From NCBI GenBank assembly GCA_035512595.1, contig DATKDU010000061.1:1-33644 (forward strand): a stretch of DNA of 33,644 nt. Reading direction: 5' to 3'. Both the position numbers and the translations under genes were made by a program. Shown piece by piece: positions 31,167-33,644 of the stretch; the stretch's first letter is position 1, and each line of letters opens with the position of its first letter. The notes under the pieces were generated by a model. The model saw only the letters and a program-made list of their open reading frames with translations, had not been told where the DNA came from and ran no database searches. Origin of the DNA: DATKDU01 sp035512595 (GTDB taxonomy: Bacteria; Planctomycetota; Planctomycetia; Pirellulales; Pirellulaceae).

Positions 31167-31627
31167 GGAGATATTCTCCCGTACATGAGAACTGAAATGG
31201 GACATCACAATTGCCGCACCTTGCGACCTTTAACGACCGGCGGCGACGAACGATCCGGTCGCGACCATGTTTTCAAAATAGGCCCCGCCGCGGCGGCGCT
31301 TTGGGTACGTATCAGTTGGTCGAACCGCTTCCGCACCTAGGCACGCGCCGCGACGGAGTCTGCTTGGTTAGCCTCCACTGTTTTCCCTAATCGGCGTTCG
31401 CCATTGAGGACACCCATTCGACCCCCCCCCGCACTCGTTGGAGTGCTTCCTGGCGCGATGAAGGGTCACCTTCACGAATGAAGGGTCACCGCACAGCGAA
31501 GCAGGCGCTCCAGTGGGAGATGTCGGGACGCAAATGGCGCGTCCCCGCGGCTCGCGCAGGTCAAAGCCCGCAAAACCGCTGGAATGACCGCGTCACTGCT
31601 GAGCCGAACGCGGCATGCAGCGCGACG
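31167..31627. other. Upstream region of flp
   Basis: This 461-bp gene-free region is the likely promoter region of the pilus operon. It contains a run of nine C at 31422-31430 and two 13-bp direct repeats at 31458-31490. No convincing sigma-70 or sigma-54 boxes can be assigned. No RNA gene is seen. Confidence 0.5.
31458..31490. repeat. 13-bp direct repeats (ATGAAGGGTCACC), period 20 bp
   Basis: Two exact copies, 31458-31470 and 31478-31490, are spaced by 20 bp. The first also forms a small inverted repeat (GAAGG, four bases, CCTTC at 31460-31473). Paired sites about two helical turns apart suggest binding of a dimeric regulator, although the distance to the flp start (about 290 bp) is long. 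Confidence 0.6.
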
Positions 31628-32044
31628 CTAGACAATCGCGATGGGCGGAGCCCGAGAGTGATAGATCGCGATTCGAGTTGGTAAGCAATGCACATCGTTT
31701 TCGACGGCGATTTCGCAAACGAGATCGACGTGTACCGACTCAGGAATCACGACAAGGTGCAGAAGCGGTCGGCACAAGTGCCGGCAAGCAGCGCAGTCGT
31801 GATGTTGGTCGAGCGGCTCCGAGGAATCCTGCTTCGTTCCCGCCCCGTCGCCGGTCGGTGGGCACTGATGGTGGCGGTGACTGCAGCCCGACCCATGATG
31901 AGCGTGTGAGGGACGAACCTGAGAAATCGCGAAGGGCCCAGCACCGTGGTTATGGGCGAGTGCCGAGACTCCCGTATCGGCCAAGTGCAACAAGGCCGAG
32001 GCAAGGGCAATCAAGCGTAGGTGCTTAAACAACATTGCGACCAT
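31628..32044 (-). CDS. His/Cys-rich putative exported protein
   Basis: This protein has 138 residues from the ATG at 32044 (another ATG at 32035). A hydrophobic stretch (LRLIALASALLHLADTGVSA) could be a signal peptide or anchor. The rest is rich in His (ALAHNHGAG, HAHHGSGCSHRHH) and Cys (DQHHDCAACRHLCRPLLHL), the latter with a C-x-x-C motif that resembles metal-related DUF2946-type proteins. A role in copper or other metal handling is conceivable but not shown. Longer frames to 32254 include a GC-rich palindrome and are not favoured. It has no clear operon partner. Confidence 0.45.
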   Translation of the reverse strand: MVAMLFKHLRLIALASALLHLADTGVSALAHNHGAGPFAISQVRPSHAHHGSGCSHRHHQCPPTGDGAGTKQDSSEPLDQHHDCAACRHLCRPLLHLVVIPESVHVDLVCEIAVENDVHCLPTRIAIYHSRAPPIAIV

Positions 32045-32439
32045 CAGCCACGCCGCCTCTTTGGTTCCATCGACCCCGAGAGGGCGGGACCGTCCCGCTC
32101 GGGCGAGGGTCATTATGCGCAAATGCGTCGTGAATGCAAGTGCTGTAATTGTGGAATTAGGCGTTGTACGCACTTCACTCGCGCCCGGTTCGGAAAGATA
32201 CGCCGACTGTAAGCGAAGCCGAAGGGTTGCCTCACCAGGGGACAGGCGACGCATGGGAGCGAGTCCTCCATACAGCGCAAGTACGCGGAACTGATAATGG
32301 ATGCCAATTGCAAGTTACTTGCATATCATGTTCATGGGCTGGGGTCAATAAGGGTCAATAAGCTGGCCCCTTTTTGAATGAATTTTTCGCTTCGCCTTGA
32401 CTCTCCATTGTGAACTTAGACGGCCTAATCTTGCGAAGC
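32045..32439. other. Gene-free region with small palindromes
   Basis: This 395-bp stretch has no supported gene. It contains a GC-rich hairpin near 32088-32107 (GGGCGGGACCGTCCCGCT), a 15-bp palindrome at 32309-32323 (TGCAAGTTACTTGCA) and two direct copies of GGGTCAATAAG near 32342-32362. The last motif ends in a T run and could be a terminator for transcripts running towards higher coordinates. Confidence 0.5.
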
Positions 32440-32667
32440 TCACTTCCGCGCGAGCAGCTCCCTGAGAATCTCATCCAGATTCGTCAGGATCCGATCGCTG
32501 TCCCGCTGCAGTGTGGCGATCTCGCCATCGTGCTTCGTGAGATGGTTCCCCTGCTGGGCGTGACCCGCATGGAGCCACCAGCCCCAGCCGGCCAGATCGA
32601 GAACAGCGGCAACGATCAGCGGGGCCAGCACGACGTTGGAAAATGTGCTGTGGATCTTTGCCACCAT
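32440..32667 (-). CDS. Small membrane protein with C-terminal helix
   Basis: This protein has 75 residues from the ATG at 32667 (a GTG at 32736 gives 98 residues and has a GAGGT box upstream, so the start is unsettled). A hydrophobic segment VVLAPLIVAAVLDLAGWGWWL is followed by a polar, probably coiled-coil tail (IATLQRDSDRILTNLDEILREL). Likely inserted in the membrane with the tail in the cytoplasm or periplasm. I recognise no family. Confidence 0.5.
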   Translation of the reverse strand: MVAKIHSTFSNVVLAPLIVAAVLDLAGWGWWLHAGHAQQGNHLTKHDGEIATLQRDSDRILTNLDEILRELLARK

Positions 32668-32914
32668 CCATGACGACGTCGTGATCCGGCTCGGCGGAGG
32701 AAGCCGCAGACGTGTGGGGCAACGCGCGTCGGTCACATCGACCTCGGCGTGTCGGACCGAAGCGGGCGCTTACTAGTCCGCCGGCTCTAGCGTAACGCCG
32801 CTTCCTGCTATCCCTGCTCAAGCAACATCCCAGCAAAAACAGCGTCGTCGGCAAACGCCGCGGCTGCGCCTGGAACGACGACTTCTTGCTCCAAGTCCTT
32901 ACCGGAACAACAAG

Positions 32915-33490
32915 TTAGTGGCCGCTGGCCCTGGGGGCCAGCGATGCTGTATTGAAGCCGATGGTGTCATTCTGATTGAGCCAGGCCGTCAGCTCGTGTT
33001 GTTGCGGCCCCGCGGCCGGAGCGTCGAGGTGCGTCAGCATCACGCTGGGATGTCCGCCGCCTCGGCCGTCGCCGGTGAGGGTCACGATGGAGAGCCGGGC
33101 CGCCTCGGTGCCACGGCCGGGCAGAATCTGTCCCTTGTCCCAGAAAAAACTCCAGAGCGATGTCCGCAATTTATACTTCGCCGGATAGATCGCGACGAAC
33201 TCATTGAAATACGGATGGAATGACTCGTCCTCGTGCCGGAACAGCCCGACGCTCGCGCCGCTATGGAACACACCCATCCGCTCGTGCGCTCCCTGGTCGA
33301 GATGGTTCTGCTCCCCGGCGGCCGGAAAATCGGGATCGATCTGGCCGTTCTTGAGCAGGACGCCGTCCCCATTCATCCGATCGATCGGCGACGCGAGCAG
33401 GAGCGGATCGACCGGATTTTTCTTGCAGAACTTTTCCATGATCTGAATCAGCTCGTTCTCTTTGGCAAAGTCGCGGTCATCGCCAATCAA
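32915..33490 (-). CDS. Hypothetical protein, start uncertain
   Basis: This is a frame of 191 codons from a TTG at 33490; the open frame continues upstream to 33598 without an ATG or GTG. That extension encodes a hydrophobic segment (LCGLAVISGFIVVGSGN) that looks like a signal sequence, so the true start is probably in it or the gene has suffered a small frameshift near 33600. The body has charged helices and the blocks HSGASVGLFRHEDESFHPYF and SLWSFFWDKGQILPGRG; C-terminus ASLAPRASGH. No family recognised. It lies upstream of the small membrane protein with a 178-bp gap. Confidence 0.5.
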   Translation of the reverse strand: MIGDDRDFAKENELIQIMEKFCKKNPVDPLLLASPIDRMNGDGVLLKNGQIDPDFPAAGEQNHLDQGAHERMGVFHSGASVGLFRHEDESFHPYFNEFVAIYPAKYKLRTSLWSFFWDKGQILPGRGTEAARLSIVTLTGDGRGGGHPSVMLTHLDAPAAGPQQHELTAWLNQNDTIGFNTASLAPRASGH

Positions 33491-33644
33491 GCGGACCTGC
33501 TCTATGACGTCATCGTCGTCCGGCTGCCGATTGGCATTCCCACTACCGACGACGATGAACCCACTGATGACGGCTAGCCCGCAGAGTGACCGAATCGATC
33601 ACTGTCGCGAGCCGGGCATGCCAAGGTGGCGCTCACGCACGTTG

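Noticed and set aside
1..33644. tRNA, rRNA or CRISPR arrays
   Set aside because: No cloverleaf, rRNA signature or regularly spaced repeats of CRISPR type were seen; the intergenic repeats are palindromic and irregularly spaced.

Overview
The window is a GC-rich bacterial chromosome segment. It most resembles a planctomycete of the Pirellulales kind, although no rRNA or marker gene is present to prove this. The clues are paired trypsin-like/PDZ proteins with a Cys in place of the nucleophile, a Uma2-family protein, a ParE-type toxin-antitoxin pair, many dispersed palindromic intergenic repeats, and a Tad pilus locus whose gene order and sequences fit that phylum. I saw no tRNA, rRNA or CRISPR array.

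Left part (1-9445): this is accessory in character. The 3' end of an IS3-type transposase abuts a 5'-truncated copy of an Imm11-like gene, followed by an intact paralogue and an acidic unknown protein. Next, on the minus strand, is a toxin-antitoxin pair whose ParE-like toxin is broken by an in-frame amber codon, then a lipoprotein, a secreted Gly-rich protein and an NAD-dependent epimerase-like protein. Two tandem secreted trypsin/PDZ proteins follow; the first has an intact triad and the second has lost His and replaced Ser by Cys. Last is a two-gene minus-strand unit whose downstream member resembles AbiGi/DUF2971 proteins, a possible defence module.

Middle part (9613-16724): housekeeping genes are mixed with repeat islands. 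They are ruvX overlapping a secreted lipase-like hydrolase, a mannose-1-phosphate guanylyltransferase and a UDP-sugar pyrophosphorylase (activated-sugar supply), a 38-residue membrane protein, a secreted HExxH metallopeptidase and a Uma2-family protein. The 826 bp between the hydrolase and the guanylyltransferase hold no gene and consist largely of repeats. A nested inverted repeat fills the gap between the two sugar-nucleotide genes.

Right part (16728-31166, minus strand): this is a nearly complete Tad/Flp pilus locus. In transcription order it encodes Flp pilin, a His/Glu-rich secreted helical protein, prepilin peptidase (TadV), a TadE-like pseudopilin, a tandemly duplicated RcpC/CpaB, a TadG-like protein, TadZ/CpaE, the TadA/CpaF ATPase, TadB, TadC and a DUF192 protein. 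After a 371-bp gap come the RcpA/CpaC secretin, a CpaD-like Gly-rich lipoprotein and a TadD-like TPR lipoprotein. Most junctions overlap by 4 or 8 nt or are separated by 10-43 nt, which suggests translational coupling. A strong hairpin after flp could set the pilin ahead of the rest in expression. TadA would power assembly on the TadB/TadC platform, TadV would process pilin and pseudopilins, and the secretin with its lipoproteins would form the outer-membrane exit.

The right end (31628-33644) has small, unrecognised minus-strand genes: a His/Cys-rich putative secreted protein, a small membrane protein, and a protein whose N-terminus lacks a normal start codon. The best candidates for something undescribed are the His/Glu-rich protein in the Tad operon, the AbiGi-like two-gene unit, and the Ser-Asp-Cys pseudoprotease with a nested PDZ domain.
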